Assembly (NCBI GenBank): GCA_000310025.1 | Contig: FN649727.1 | Coordinates: 8,507,855 to 8,571,854, forward strand | From: Ectocarpus siliculosus | Taxonomy: Eukaryota > Sar > Phaeophyceae > Ectocarpales > Ectocarpaceae | Direction: 5' to 3' | Length of the DNA stretch: 64,000 bases | Part shown: positions 1 to 13,600 of the stretch, in pieces | Layout: each line of letters begins with the position of its first letter | Numbering within the stretch: the first letter of the stretch is position 1 | Position numbers and translations under genes: made by a program | Notes under the pieces: model-generated | Databases searched by the model: none | Seen by the model: the letters and a program-made list of their open reading frames with translations, nothing else | What the model was told of the DNA's origin: nothing

Positions 1-3000
1 ATGCAAACATTACATTTCTGCTGTAGGGGATAACTCACACTGCTGTGCTGTTGATTTGCGGACGGACTCTGCTTCAAATTACTGCACGGCCTCAAAGGGT
101 CCACCCACATGTTTTCATCCATTTCTGCACAGGTCGCAACGTGTTCATCCCGACCACGACCCTGTTCTCCTACCGGCGCATTATATATCCCACCAAAAAA
201 AAAGAAAGACACGCACCCCTCTGAAACTATAATAGCACGTCCCTACCAGATGTTGTCTCCTCCCTCCCCCTCGCTTCTCTCTACGCCTCTTCACTTTGTC
301 CATGTTGAGCGGGTACCGCACAAACAATACCAACGAGGGCAAACTTGGTGGGAGATAACCTTTGAGGTGGACCAAGTTGGAATCCTGTGCTGGGAGGTAG
401 CGTGCCGTTCTCCTCCGATTCAACAACCACGCGTGAAAAAAAGAACGTTGTCAAGACGCAACAATCCCGGCCTTTTTAGCTACTGCTGTACCTGGAATAC
501 CCCGGCCTTGAGGTCCTCGTACTCCAGGAATGGCCTTAGCTTCTCCTCCATGAAGGAGTAACACCCTGCCGTGCCGAAGACGTACTTTGGCAGCTTCACC
601 GGGGGCAGGCCTCCCTTCAAAGCGTCAGTCCAGTCCTTGATATCCAACATCTGATTCATCACACCGATCAATACACATACGGTTGTTTAACTTATGTCAT
701 GAATAATTGGTACTTCGGTGCCATATGATAGTGGACTTTTGGGGAGTGCCATGAATGGCGGGTGTCCTGATCGGACGGCCTTCCCGGTTTTAGGTCTACA
801 GTATCGGAGAAAAAACAACCCGGTCGACTCGTATTTTCCATGGCGTGATACGTTTCGTCAGCAAGGGATGAGCCACTATTACAGTAACGATAACGATGCA
901 CGGCTCGGCGAGGCTACGGTACGCTACTGCAGCAGTAGCAGCACCAAAATGTAAATGTTACACAGGGAAAAACAAAACATGCGCGGCTTCGAAATGCTCA
1001 ATAACCGAATCAATTATTCTTCTTTCCAGTGATGTATACTCTAGTAGACCGCCGCAATACAACCAAAGGAACGATGAAAGGTTAACGTTTCTCGAACGGT
1101 GCAATATTTACCTTTTGGTGAATGAATACTCGATGGGCGCAAAAAAACAAGCGAAAGGAATCATGAAAAGGCCACCTCACACGCATGTGCTCGATGATCG
1201 CGAAATTACAGAAGAGTGATGAAATACAACAGAGGTCCAAATATTTACCTATTGGCGCATGTGCTCGATGATCGCGAAATTACAGAAGAGTAATGAAATA
1301 CAACAGAGGTGAAATTATTAACCTTTTGGCGCATGTGCTCTATGATGGTCTCCACCACGAGGGGCAGGTCCGTGTTGCCCAGCAGGCGGACCATAGCCAC
1401 CAAGTGCGTCCCTCCGACGAACCCTCGCCCGACAGAAAACATCTGAACGCCGCACGGGGGGGGCACGCAAGCGTCCGCGTGTTAACGTGCTAAACGAGAC
1501 ACTGTGGGCAACCGTTGTTTGTTATCCTCTCGCAGCGAGAAAAAGAAGGAAGAGTCGATATACAAAAGAAATATGTCATGTTCAAGTGCTTGGAAATGCA
1601 TGTAAATTGGACATTTTTCCGACGTGCGCGAGAAATCAATCAAGGTGTCGAGCACGGCGATGCAGCAAACAGAGGAGACGAGACGAGAGCTTTCACCGCA
1701 CACGTAAGCGACAAACACAGCTACACTACAATACAACGATTACTTGCTACAAACACTCGGGAGCAGCTATGTACTGCAGGTACATACGGCACACGGCAAT
1801 ACCCCAAAATAGTTGAACCAAATTCGTCTGTTGCACCGTGTATGGCAGTGTTTGCCCCCAAAGTGTCTCGAGCATTCCGGCCCGCGTCGGACAGAACAGA
1901 TATTATTTTATTAGCCAAACACTTTACATGCCCTGAGTTCCATCCAAAACCTCCTCTCCTCTCCTCTTTTCTTCTCTTCTCGTCTCCTCTCCTTATCCCC
2001 CGAGGCAAGGCAAAGAAATCATCCCGTGGTCAGAGTCCCAAGCACAAGCAGGGTACAAACTTAAAAAAAGCCTCGGACCCTGCCCCCTGTGCGAAAAATG
2101 AAACGCTAACAAATAACAAGCCGCGAAATAAGAAAAAGTACTCGATCTTTGTCAACAAGACTCCAATCACGTACTGCTGTATCGTACCACCGTACCGTAT
2201 GCCAATCATGAAAAGCGGGAGAATCTCTGGTGGCAAGACGAGCTACAGGACGCACGCGCGTAACATCTATCATTCAGTGTACACGCATACATTGGAAGTA
2301 TGTAAACAAAGCAATACCTGCTCGAAAGCCTTGCCGCAAAGCCGTCCTCCCCCAAGGTTCTTGTCCAGCGTGGAAGGCGGTTGAGGGTACTTGGTCGGCT
2401 GAAAAATAAGAAGAAGAAGGGTCACGACAACGAGAGTACGTGAGCAACGAGCGATGCGAAGTGTACGTCGACACACTGGGTAACCAAATCGTTGCCAAGT
2501 CTATGTATCGTTGTTGTTGTTGTTGTTGTTGCTTCATGGATACAAGAGGAGACGTGGAATAGCGTGGCAATTCAGGAAAGGAGAAGGGTAATGCATGCAG
2601 CAGAACAATTAGGAGCGAGGTGACTAGGGGTAATTTTTCCCATTTTTTGTCGCCCCCACGATTACTGTTCCGTCGCTGGTGAGGTGAGTGGTCGTTGAGG
2701 CCGTTCGTTCGTCGTCACACATGTCATTCATAATATTAATAGCGCCATCGTCGTTCTTGTTGTCAACCGCATCTTGTCGCTTGCCCCGTCAAAAAAAAAA
2801 AACAGATCTACGAGTAGACATGTACTACAATATGCAGGACTGGCTCACCTTGAGCTCGACAGGGCTCTTCACCATGCGCCGCGTCGCCGCGCAATACCGG
2901 TAGTTGACGAAGAGGTCGAGCACCAGCACCTTCACCACGTGAGCCACGACTCTCCCTCTGCAGCTGGCCGGGCTCACAACTTCGTTCGCCTCTCCCCACA

Positions 3001-6000
3001 AACTCGAAAACGAGTCCACCTGGGAGGGGCCAGTCGCGTCCAAAAATAACAAGTCGAAAAGGAATATTCCGCGTGAGGTTCGGACACATTCGAAATATTT
3101 TGCTACATGGTCTTTACACAAACATCAGTATTCGACACAGCTAACAGCTGCACAGCAGTTCCACGGCACCCTGAACATGAAAACATGTTGGGCGGGAGGC
3201 GGTGGGCGGTGTTATTTTAACTTGAATATTTCCACCATGTTTGGTTTCGGGGAGGGCATATTACGGCCGACCTTCAATGTCCGAGTGGGATTGGGAAGGC
3301 CGGTTCCACGTAACGCGCCCCATGCCACCACTACCACTGCCACTTCCACTACCACCGCCGTTTAGATGATGTGCACCTATTGTACATGTGTGGCACCTCG
3401 TCTACTTCCCCGAGCACAACACAACAAAGAGCTCCACGGTGACATTCGCAACTCGACTCGAGTCGAACGATCGCATAAACCACGTGCAGCGGCATTCAAC
3501 GTTTTGGTGCCTGCAGCTTGTTGGAGCCGGATATTCCGAACACTAACCAACAGAGCGAGGAGTTTAGCAAGAGATTCGTAGGGTGGCGAGAGCCCGTCGA
3601 TCTGCTGGACGGAGCAAAGATATTTCGCTGCACGTCCGGACTGAAGGCATGGAAAGAAGAAACCACGTGGGGCTGGCTTTCCACTTATCTATCTAGCGTA
3701 CGGCGGAGGTCGGGGGCGACAGGTCATGACGAAAGCCGACATCGCCAAATCAGCTGAAACAATGTTTCAGAAACCCAGCCTTTCATGTACACACCAAGTC
3801 GTTGCTCTTGGGCCTATTATTAACTAATAATACCCCCGTTGCACTGTCTTTTCCCCTTCGTGCACGCCCCGTTGCATCTTGCATCCTTATCTATCGTACA
3901 GACGTGACGTGTCTCCCCCCCTTTGCACTACCGCCTGCGCTCTCACCCCTAGGCCAGCCTGCTGTATGAGCAAGTGGGTCTTCTTCGCGGACTCGATGGA
4001 CACTTCCAGCTCCACGATCCCGCTAAGACCACCGCTTTCGAAACGCCGCAGCGCCAGCTCCAAGTCCTGTGGATGACTCATCCCCGCAAACAAGACCCGC
4101 CATGCATGAGATCGATCGCAGTCAGATGATGCGCACAAGCGGGATTAACTTCGGGCTTTGGGCTGACAAAAAACGGTCCGCGTGCGTCGGGGAGCAGCCT
4201 CTTCATGGTACGGTCATGGCCAAGGAAAAGATTGATTTTCTTGCCTTGAAGAGTGGTACGCATACGCATGGTGAACAGAGAGCAGCAGCGCAACGTTTGC
4301 AACGACAACAGAAGCGCCTTCGTGTTGTGACATGTCTCACAAGAATAGGTGTGCGGCATCTCTTGTCTTTTCGCCCGGTGCATCCATGAATACACCGTTT
4401 GTGGTGATGACGTCAGATTCAACGCAAACCTTCACGACTCCAAAACTTGAAAAAATCCAACACGGCAACCGCCGTACTGCTGTACAATTTTCATTTCACA
4501 GCAGTATCAACAGAGTCTTGATTCGACAGGCCAACGGAAGGGTACATGGAAACGCCCATGCGATGCGATCTGTGCACATATATACTTCGGGAGACCACCA
4601 AACATCTCGCTTTCGAAAAAGAATATCCCCTCCTCTTTCGCGTTTTTTATGACAAACACATTGTTATCGCGCTCGCCACGCCTGCCGCGCTCACAGACAC
4701 TCCCTCTTCACACAGACAGCAGCGGGAGCTGCGCAGTATATTAGCTCACCGTACCCAAGGCACAAAGCATTCCGTGGTAACCATTAACTATCAGAGGCGT
4801 TTCTGCCTGAAAATAAGCTCTTCGACTCATTCCTGATCCTCGCTGCAAAGCACATGCAGCGTCCGCACCCCGCCCCCCCTCCTCCTCTGCTCCCATCCCT
4901 CGTACCCCCGCACCTCTTTCTCTCACCTCCCCAATCTTGACGTTCATGGCGCCGGACACTCTGTGGCTCAAGTCTACCGATCGCCCCAAGAGCTGCACAT
5001 GTCTCTGCTGAACTGGCGTCTGCGGAGAAAATAAATGAAAAAACATTGGAAGAATTGTTCGCCATTATTTTGATCGTGACAGGTGTGTGTCCCAATCAAT
5101 AGCTGTACGCCTCAACAGGATACAGCATGAATGTACCTACCCTCCGAGACAGCAGAAATTACCTAACAAAAAGGCGATATGCGTCATCCCAAACTGAAGT
5201 ACATCACAAGGATGAGGATAGAAAACACCCCACTTGAAAGGCATCGCACGCAGATGTGGGGCATGAAACACAGGGAGATGGTCTTCTACTATAAATAGTC
5301 GGTGACATTTGTTTCAAGGATATCGACGGGCCCACAGCCAGCGCGAGACCCATAAGTTCGTGGCTACCACGTGTGCGCAGGTTCGGACGAAGAGATATAA
5401 TACAATAGCAAGTCTGACTCTGATGGACTGTATCGCCAAGAGACAACCCGCGGCCAAAAACCGTACCGTACCACAAGAGTACCCCAGGAGTAGCTTGACG
5501 CCCACCAGAAAGCAGACCACGGACGACAACAAAACCAGCGCATGAGCCACGGTAAATCACGCGGAACACACACCAGCAACAGCAGCCAAGACAACAATCA
5601 AAGTGTGTGCACACTGTTGTAAGCTGCACCTCGTAACGCCGTCGCCCAGGGATGAAATGCCCCAATCCCCTCCTGATTTCGTAGACCTTCTTGAAGGCCT
5701 TGTCCAGCACTGTCGACGCCGCCCAGTCCTTGAAGTATCCGAACACCTCAGCCTCCAGGTCGAAGAGCAGCTGCTTGAACACAAGGTTCACCTCCGCCTG
5801 ACCGTACCCGAGGACGAGCATCGCATCAGCACTACTGTTACATCGTCATCAACAACGTGCGCAAGAAATGGATGAACGACTGGTCTGTGGTAAAGACCCA
5901 TGGGGTGTTGGGTTCACCCACTCCGCCTGCCGCGCCGTACGACGTGGCAATCAAGCCGCGCCAAGTCCCCAGACTGATGGCTACATCACAGCGGCTGAGG

Positions 6001-6485
6001 ATAACACCACCACGAGACCAACAACAATAAAAACGCCTCGAAGGAGACGCCACCGTATACACACACCACAGCACGGCGCTGGCACGCACGTACAATTATC
6101 TAGCGAGACATCTCGGCCACAACTACATACCATACCACACGGGACAACATTCTGGAGCCTCGCTTCGCAAAAAGAAACTACAGTATTCCGATTCTGTTTC
6201 TGAAGAATTTCTGGCCCGACTGCGTCCAGCAAAACACGTAAAAAATCCAGTTTTCCCGAGAAACCTCGACGACGTACTTCTTGACGCACACGAAAAAAAG
6301 AACATGAAAAAAGCCGTCCACTTTTGTCTCACTTGAATCTCGTTGAAAAGATACTGGCTGTTGAGCACGTACAGCGCCCGGTGCGCCGCGTCGTTGTACA
6401 CGTCAAGTGCCCACAGCACCTCCTCCACCAGCACGTGCCCCATCTCCCCGCCGCTGCCCCCCTTCCCTTTCTTCTTACTCTTCTT

Positions 6486-6517
<32 letters not shown>

Positions 6518-9500
6518 ACCCCGTCATCGAGCTGTCCGGGTCCCCCGCTATCCCCGCCCCCTTTCCCGCGGAGCCCTTTCCTTCGCCCCCCCCCACCCCG
6601 CCCGGGCCGGGCCCGTCGCCGGAGGCGGAGCCGATGGCCATGGCGCGCTTGGTCTTGACGATGTGCTCCGTGATGATCCAGGGGAAGGACATCTCTATGG
6701 GGAACTGTATCTCCTTCGTTAGCTCGAGGTGGTACTCTCGGTACCTTGTTTTTCGTACCATGGACAAGAGCAAAAGAGGGCACAAGTACACGCACGCGGT
6801 ATAGAGCTGCACCGTGTGGCTAAGCCTACCGCATTCCGCATGCGAAGCACAGACTGCTGTTGCTGATAGACGTGCAGCCATCCGAAGCACTGCTGTCCAG
6901 GCGTTACTTACTCTTACAAACGGCCAACAAAGACGTGAGGACAAGCCTCCTCTCGATTACACGATATATATACATATATGAAGTAAGGAACAACGCAATG
7001 AAGGAAACGCGATGATCACGAATTTGTGCAACTTTCTTGCCATGTCTCCACGGCGACCCCGTCCCCCAATTTCACGATATACAAAAGATGTTTTCAGAGG
7101 TACTGTAATATGCATATACTAGAACACCGGGTAACCGCCGGACCAATACAAACAACAAGAACAGCAAACACTTGACAACATATAAGCTCCACAGCCCCCC
7201 CTCCCCTCCCCCCCCGCCCCGTTCTTTTCCATACCAGAGGTCCCCCAGGTCGGTCGACGACCGGATGGTGCCACCCAAGTCCAAGAGGTAGGGGAAGCCG
7301 AACGACTGCTCGTAGTAGGTCCTCAGCAGCCCTAGGTCTTCCTTCTTGAGGTCCTCTCTGCCCAAAACGCCGCTGCAAAGCAGGCCATCACAAAACAACA
7401 GAACGACAGTTCAGCAAGGAGAAGGCGTGCCGCGCAGAGTAAGAGCACGCGGCGGCGGGGATCGGGCGCGCGCGAGGGGGCTTCTCCATTGTCTGGCGTC
7501 ATGGATGAGCGCAAGCGATGTGTTCTAAAATTCACTGGGGCAACCTTGAAGCAAGCGGCGAAGTGAATAATTTCGTTGTCGGAGAAGACCAAGTCCTCAA
7601 ACAATATCGAGGTGGTATGCCGATGAGGCCTACGGTCGTAACCGCTCTTGCTACCCGCTGGACAAGAAAACTCGAGGCACCAAGCTGCCGGAGAGACCAT
7701 AGCAGCAGCAGCACCACCCACATGCCAAGACAACCCGAGGCAATTACTGACTTATCCGTTATGCAATACCACACCACACCATACCATACCACACCATGCA
7801 ACACCACGCCATACCGTACCGCAGCCCTACCTGCTCTGCCTGAGCTCGCTGTTCTCGTCGTAGATGGCCCGCACCATCGCCCTCACAAGCTGCAGTTGGG
7901 TCGAGCTAGGGCCCACCACTCTCCGCGGAGCCCCCTTCGCCTCTACCCTCCCCTGCGCCCTCTTGTACTTCTTGTAGTCCTCGGATGGAGCGACGCCGTC
8001 CGACCAGTCCGAGACCATCGATCGGAGCTGCCAACGCCACAAGGGAAACCAGAGAGGGTTGCGGAAGTGATCGTTGTAATCCGATGCTACGAATAAAAAA
8101 AGGGGGGGGGGGGGGTCATTGTTTGGACAGGCCGATAGGTCTGAGAAAAAAGCTCTTGACGACACCGTTCTAAAAGCCACCCCTGTTCGACATCGGTAAC
8201 CCCTTTTTGTCAGCGGGGAGCAATCGAATGAGCTTTGAAAATCGGTTTACATACGGGGCGTGCCGTCCTATCTCCAGCGACATGTATAAAGGAAATTCAA
8301 CTGAAAATGCTTCGCGGGAACCTTTATTTCGATTGCTCTAGTGTACCTGGCCTACATAGGGGGGTGTCATCATATCTTCAGCGATGTGTACGATAGGCAA
8401 CTCAATTGAAAATGCTTCGCGGGAACCTCCGTTTGATTTCTCCACTGCTGTACCTGGAGCAAATGCGTGACGATATCCCGCTTCTTCTTGTCGGCTCTGT
8501 GTAGCACCGGCACCAGGTCCCCCTGCGACATTTGCTGCGTGGCTGCGTGGACGTGCAGCCTGAGAAGCGGCGCCAGGCGGCCTTCCGCCCGGGAAAGCAG
8601 GGACCCAAGAGACTTGGTCATCGTGATCACCTGCGGCGTCGACGGTAAAGAGGCGGTTTGAGGCCCCGTGTTGAAAAAGGGAGTGTTAGTGTTGACCTGG
8701 TGCATCAATAAATAGTAGTAACGTACCAAGACGGGGAAAGATGGGCTATAAGTACCGTACACACACCACCAGCAAAGCCGTTACGGGCAGTACAAGCGGT
8801 TGGGAGAAACGGGCCGCGATCTTGAGTGCTTGACAATCTGAAGCTTCCCTGTGGTTCGCGATGCCTCGCGTACAGCTCCAGCATGCAGTTAAACAACAGC
8901 GCCTGCAAGGTGCTCAGCAGAAGGTCGATGCACTATGCACTACCATCACTACCTCACTTGGACGTCTTAAAACAAACCCAGACCGCTAACGTAGTGCACG
9001 ATAGTGGAAGCAATACACACGCTTGGTCAAACAACACGACCTCGTCCCACCTGCCCAATCGCCGTTGCGAAAAATTCCGATCCGTCATGGCGAGCCAAGG
9101 CGGTACCACACTATAATAGGACAACAGGGCAACACGTGTCGACAACACGTCTCACCATCTTCGCCAACACATTCCATTCCTCGTTCGACACCAACTTGAT
9201 CTTCGTCCAACCCATCCCTGTCATGCACGATGTGCAAACAAAAAAGCAAAATCCCTCCGGCACTTCACACAAAAGTCTCGGCCACTACTGCTCTCTGATC
9301 GGCTCACTCCACGACGCACCTCCACAATCGCGCTCAGCTCGTTCGGGGACCAGTTGTACCGCACCACCCTCTCGTACTCCATCCCTTTCCCCATCGGGTC
9401 GCCCCCGGCCCTCTTGAACGCCGCCTGCGAGCACGGGTGGGTGTGCTTCCAGGCCATGCACTCCAGCACCACGCACGACCAGCGCTGCAGCAGCCTCAGG

Positions 9501-10187
9501 CCCACCATCACCAGCCGGGATACCCTAGCCGCTATCCTCACGTTCGTAGGGGTCTTGACGAAGGGACCCTTTCGTGCCCAACGACGACGACGACAACCAC
9601 AACGACGACCACAGCAGTAGTCAGGGCGGATTAGGACGGCGACCAAAAGTCTGGGCTTTGTGGCTGGTGCTAAAATGATCGTGTATTCTCGGGTGCAGCG
9701 CGCGGGCTCCAGGCTGTGCCGTGAACCTATATCTTCCGTGGCACTGTACAGAGGTACCGTCCCATGCCGAAACAGCAACACCGGATTTCTCTGCCAGCTG
9801 TCATGTCACTACGTGTCGAGAAAACCATAATTCTCGCTGCCTTTACCCACCCCTTTCTTGGCCTCGAGACAATACCCCAAAGCACAACAATGCCCCTATC
9901 TCAATGGTCTAAAAACGAAGGCACGGACAACATGAGTACGCCCCCCCCCCTCCCCCTCCCCCCCCCCCCCCCCCGATCTCACCGTCCCTTTTTTTTTTTT
10001 CAAAAATTAAAACCTTGGGGTTTTTTTTTTTAAAAACCTGGTGTTTTTTTTCCCTTTTTGGATTAAAATTTTTTTTTTGCCCCGCGGGTTTTTTGGAAAA
10101 AATTCCCCCAAAAAAAAAAATTGGAAAGTGGGGAATTTTTTCCCCCCCATAAAAAAATTTTTTGGGTTTTTTCCCCCCCAAGTTTTA

Positions 10188-10222
<35 letters not shown>

Positions 10223-10570
10223 GTCCAATCCCTAAANNNNNNNNNNNNNNNNNNNNNNNNNNNNNNNNNNNNNNNNNNNNNNNNNNNNNNNNNNNNNNNN
10301 NNNNNNNNNNNNNNNNNNNNNNNNNNNNNNNNNNNNTTCCCCCCCCCCCCCCCCCCGATCTCACCGTCCCTATCTCGTTGAGGAAAATGGACAGCCTGGT
10401 GGTGTACTCGTCGAAATCCCTGGTCATCTTGCCCCACTTGGCCATGACGCTGTAGTCCTGCGCCGCCGCGGCATCGGCGAACCATGCCCCCGAAGAATCA
10501 GCGTCGAAGTGCGGACATCGCTCCAGCACGTACGAAAGCTTGATGGCGATGTCACCGCCTACGGTTTCAT

Positions 10571-10603
<33 letters not shown>

Positions 10604-13600
10604 GGACCAACCCATAACCGAAACGTAATGGCCAAAAACTAGTTACTTACACCAATAGGGTTGGTTCATCTTCACCTTTGGTCAGAAGAGAAAACAAAAC
10701 ACAGGCACTGGCAAGGCAAAGGTGACATCCTGCACCGTGCCTGACTAACACCGGCTATTCAAGTACCTCGAACGGGGTTGTGTGCACGCAAACAGGTTTT
10801 CCACTGAATTTGTGGGCGTATAAACCGCCGCGGGGACATACGAACCCCCCCGACAAGCCACCACTCAGACCTCCCTTGCGACGAAATCAGGACGGACACG
10901 CGTGTCAGGGACGGCACTGCGGTCTTCGTATGCTGTACACTAGCGGCCAGCCATTCAATCTTGACACCGGCGACGACAGAATGTGACTGCAAAGGGCACG
11001 AGGTAGTGGCAAGTATATAGCACAAAAATAGTGCTTGCTTACATTGCGGCACGACGGGGTATCGCTGGCAGATGCGTTGCAGCGGCTGCAGCTTGATCTT
11101 CCTCTGCTTGAAGACATTGTACGACCCGTCGGGGCCGGCTGCTCCCACGTCACCATCAAGCAGCCTACAAACACCAACACGAACAACACGATCATGGAAA
11201 AAAACAAAAAGAGTTACTACATTAAAAGGCCAGTACGAGACCCTTCACGGAGGTATTATAGCACATAGATGGTACAGACACCGGTTCATAAAAACCAAGA
11301 AATTGAAAGAACCACACGGTAAAAACATCGAAGCAAGCGTCGGAGATGTGCACAAAAAAATACAAACAAGTACGAAGACGAAAAGAGTAACTAGTCTGCT
11401 TTGCCGCAGCTACACACCGACACGACTTTCTCGCACTACTCGGGCAGTGCATCAACCCATAGAGATCTCACCGAACCAGCTACATACAAAACACATCCAC
11501 CAGCAGAGCAGTCGCTCGCGAACAAAAAACTCATTCTTTCCGTAAAAAATCTCTTGTATTGATGAGGGTTTAGTCTCACCAGAGCAAGTGCGGCACAACC
11601 CTGATGTTGCGGTACTTTTCGTCCGGCGTCATATACCGGTTTGTCTCCAGCCGCTCCACTGCCAGGCTCAGCATTTTCATCAAAACCTGACCACGCGGAC
11701 ATGCCATCAGCAGCAGTGGGGCAGCAAGTGGGTAAGTAGGGTATCTCAACAGCGGGCAGCGGGGTGGATGGACACTCCGAGATGAAAATACAGCAGCAGT
11801 GGTACACAATCAGGACTTGATTGGCCACATGACAAACAACACTCAGAAAGGACGAACACTCCACGCGAAACGTTCGGAGGGTGTTCCAAAATGCCATACA
11901 ATACACAAAACCTGGCTACTATGTAGACGTCAAGAAGTAGAATGATTCTCCGATGGACTGGAACAAACACTGCTGTTGTCCAGCTCCAGCTCCACTATTG
12001 CGCAAGCCAGGGGCTCATCACCCCCAGCACTGTAACATGGAACTATAACTAGGACAGGCTGGGTGACATAGCGGGCATCGTTGTGGATACATGCGTACAC
12101 TATCGCTTTGAATCTGTCACCTCGAGGTGTCCCGGGATGGCCTTGATGCTGTCTCTCAGCGTGTTGATGATGAGCTGCTTCGGATGCTTCGGGTTCCCCA
12201 AGAAGAGCTGCAGCGAGTGTTGCTCCTGCACGGACCAAAAGACCACCAACACGTGCGTCGTATCCATCACCCCCGGGGTCACCAAACATACAAACATACA
12301 AACATACAACGATTGAACGATTGACACATGTCCACCTACCAAACCCAGGCACGGGTCCATGAAACGGGCAAAATGTGAACAAGAAGGTTGACAAAAACGA
12401 ACAAAAACATGATGTCAGCAACATACATGGTATTATCATACCACCAACAAGAAACCGAGGCGGGAAGTTGCACTAAGCACCAGCGGCGAAATCTATGCTA
12501 TAACCCCAGCACACACACAGCCAAAAACAAGGGAAGACAGACATACAGAGCTGTTTTCGTCCTCTTGCCTGCCCTAGGCTTTCCGCGTCCGGGAGGTCCT
12601 GCCTGACGCTGGTCAAGGCACGCTTGTACCTCGAGAAGTCGTTGGTCAGACACGCCTTCGTGTCCTTCAGGTAGTCCTGAAGATTAACATTCGTTCGGTT
12701 TCGGAACAACACCAAGGGCGACAAAAAAAAGAAAGAAACAGATACGTAGTTGCACGTGAGGACAGAGTTGTACATGTCGCTGGATACCAAGCAGCGGGGA
12801 AGCATCCATGCAGTCGAGCATTACGGCCAGCACACGGACGTTCAAAATCAAACCAGCCCTGGTGATACCATGGCTATAGCATACTTCGTACAAGCGTGTG
12901 ATGTCGTGTTATCACCAATTTCAGAAAGGTTCCACCATGGTTATATTCAAGGCACCCCGCGTAAGGATAGGGTTTGTCTTCGCTCGCACGGAAAGAACGG
13001 AGTTGCACCTCAGCGTATAGGAGTCTTTGATCAAAAACGCCTGTTGTACGTTGAGAAAGCGGCTGCGTATTATCATGGTGAACCCTGGACACCGGCAAGC
13101 ATAAGCCGAATGGTGAGGGTCACAGACCCTCTCCGCAGGAAACACCGGCTGCTGCACCGGAACAAGGCTCGTTTGCACGACAACGACCCGTCTCGTTGAA
13201 TCCCGAACGCTTGCATCAACCCAACCCCGCACATCAGGGCACAACGTCCACCATGTTGGCCAGAGAATACCCAAGTCCTACCTGACATAACCGGAACCTG
13301 GTGTTGTCCAAACAAGTGTACCACAAAAAGACACTAGTAGCTAAGAAGTAGCGCGCTCCATTGTCACGAAATCAAGAACTTGAACCGTGCCAACACTAAC
13401 AACTAAAGTACTATACTACAAGGACGCAAGATAAAGGCATCCTAAGCGCTGTAGACTCTACTGCTCTACAGGTCCTCATTCTCACCATCTTCTGCATCAG
13501 ATCCACCACCGCAATTAGCGCGTCGTAGAGCCCCTCCGGCACGACTTGCTTCTTGCCTCTCTTCGTCAGAGTTTGCACATGCGCGCAAAACACCTCCGGG

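Noticed and set aside
6343-6804. Long plus-strand frame rich in proline opposite CYFIP exon 15
   Set aside because: It is the complement of the GC-rich Gly insertion and conserved CYFIP codons; an antisense shadow.
8840-8935. Hydrophobic minus-strand frame (LLLSTLQALLFNCMLELY) as a CYFIP exon
   Set aside because: The family alignment leaves no room for it between exons 11 and 12; treated as intronic chance.
9156-9217. Possible extra CYFIP exon with good splice signals (WNVLAKM at its end)
   Set aside because: Exon 11 joins 8454-8630 in phase 0 and the join (SAIVE to VITMTK) matches the family without a gap; the candidate needs another phase.
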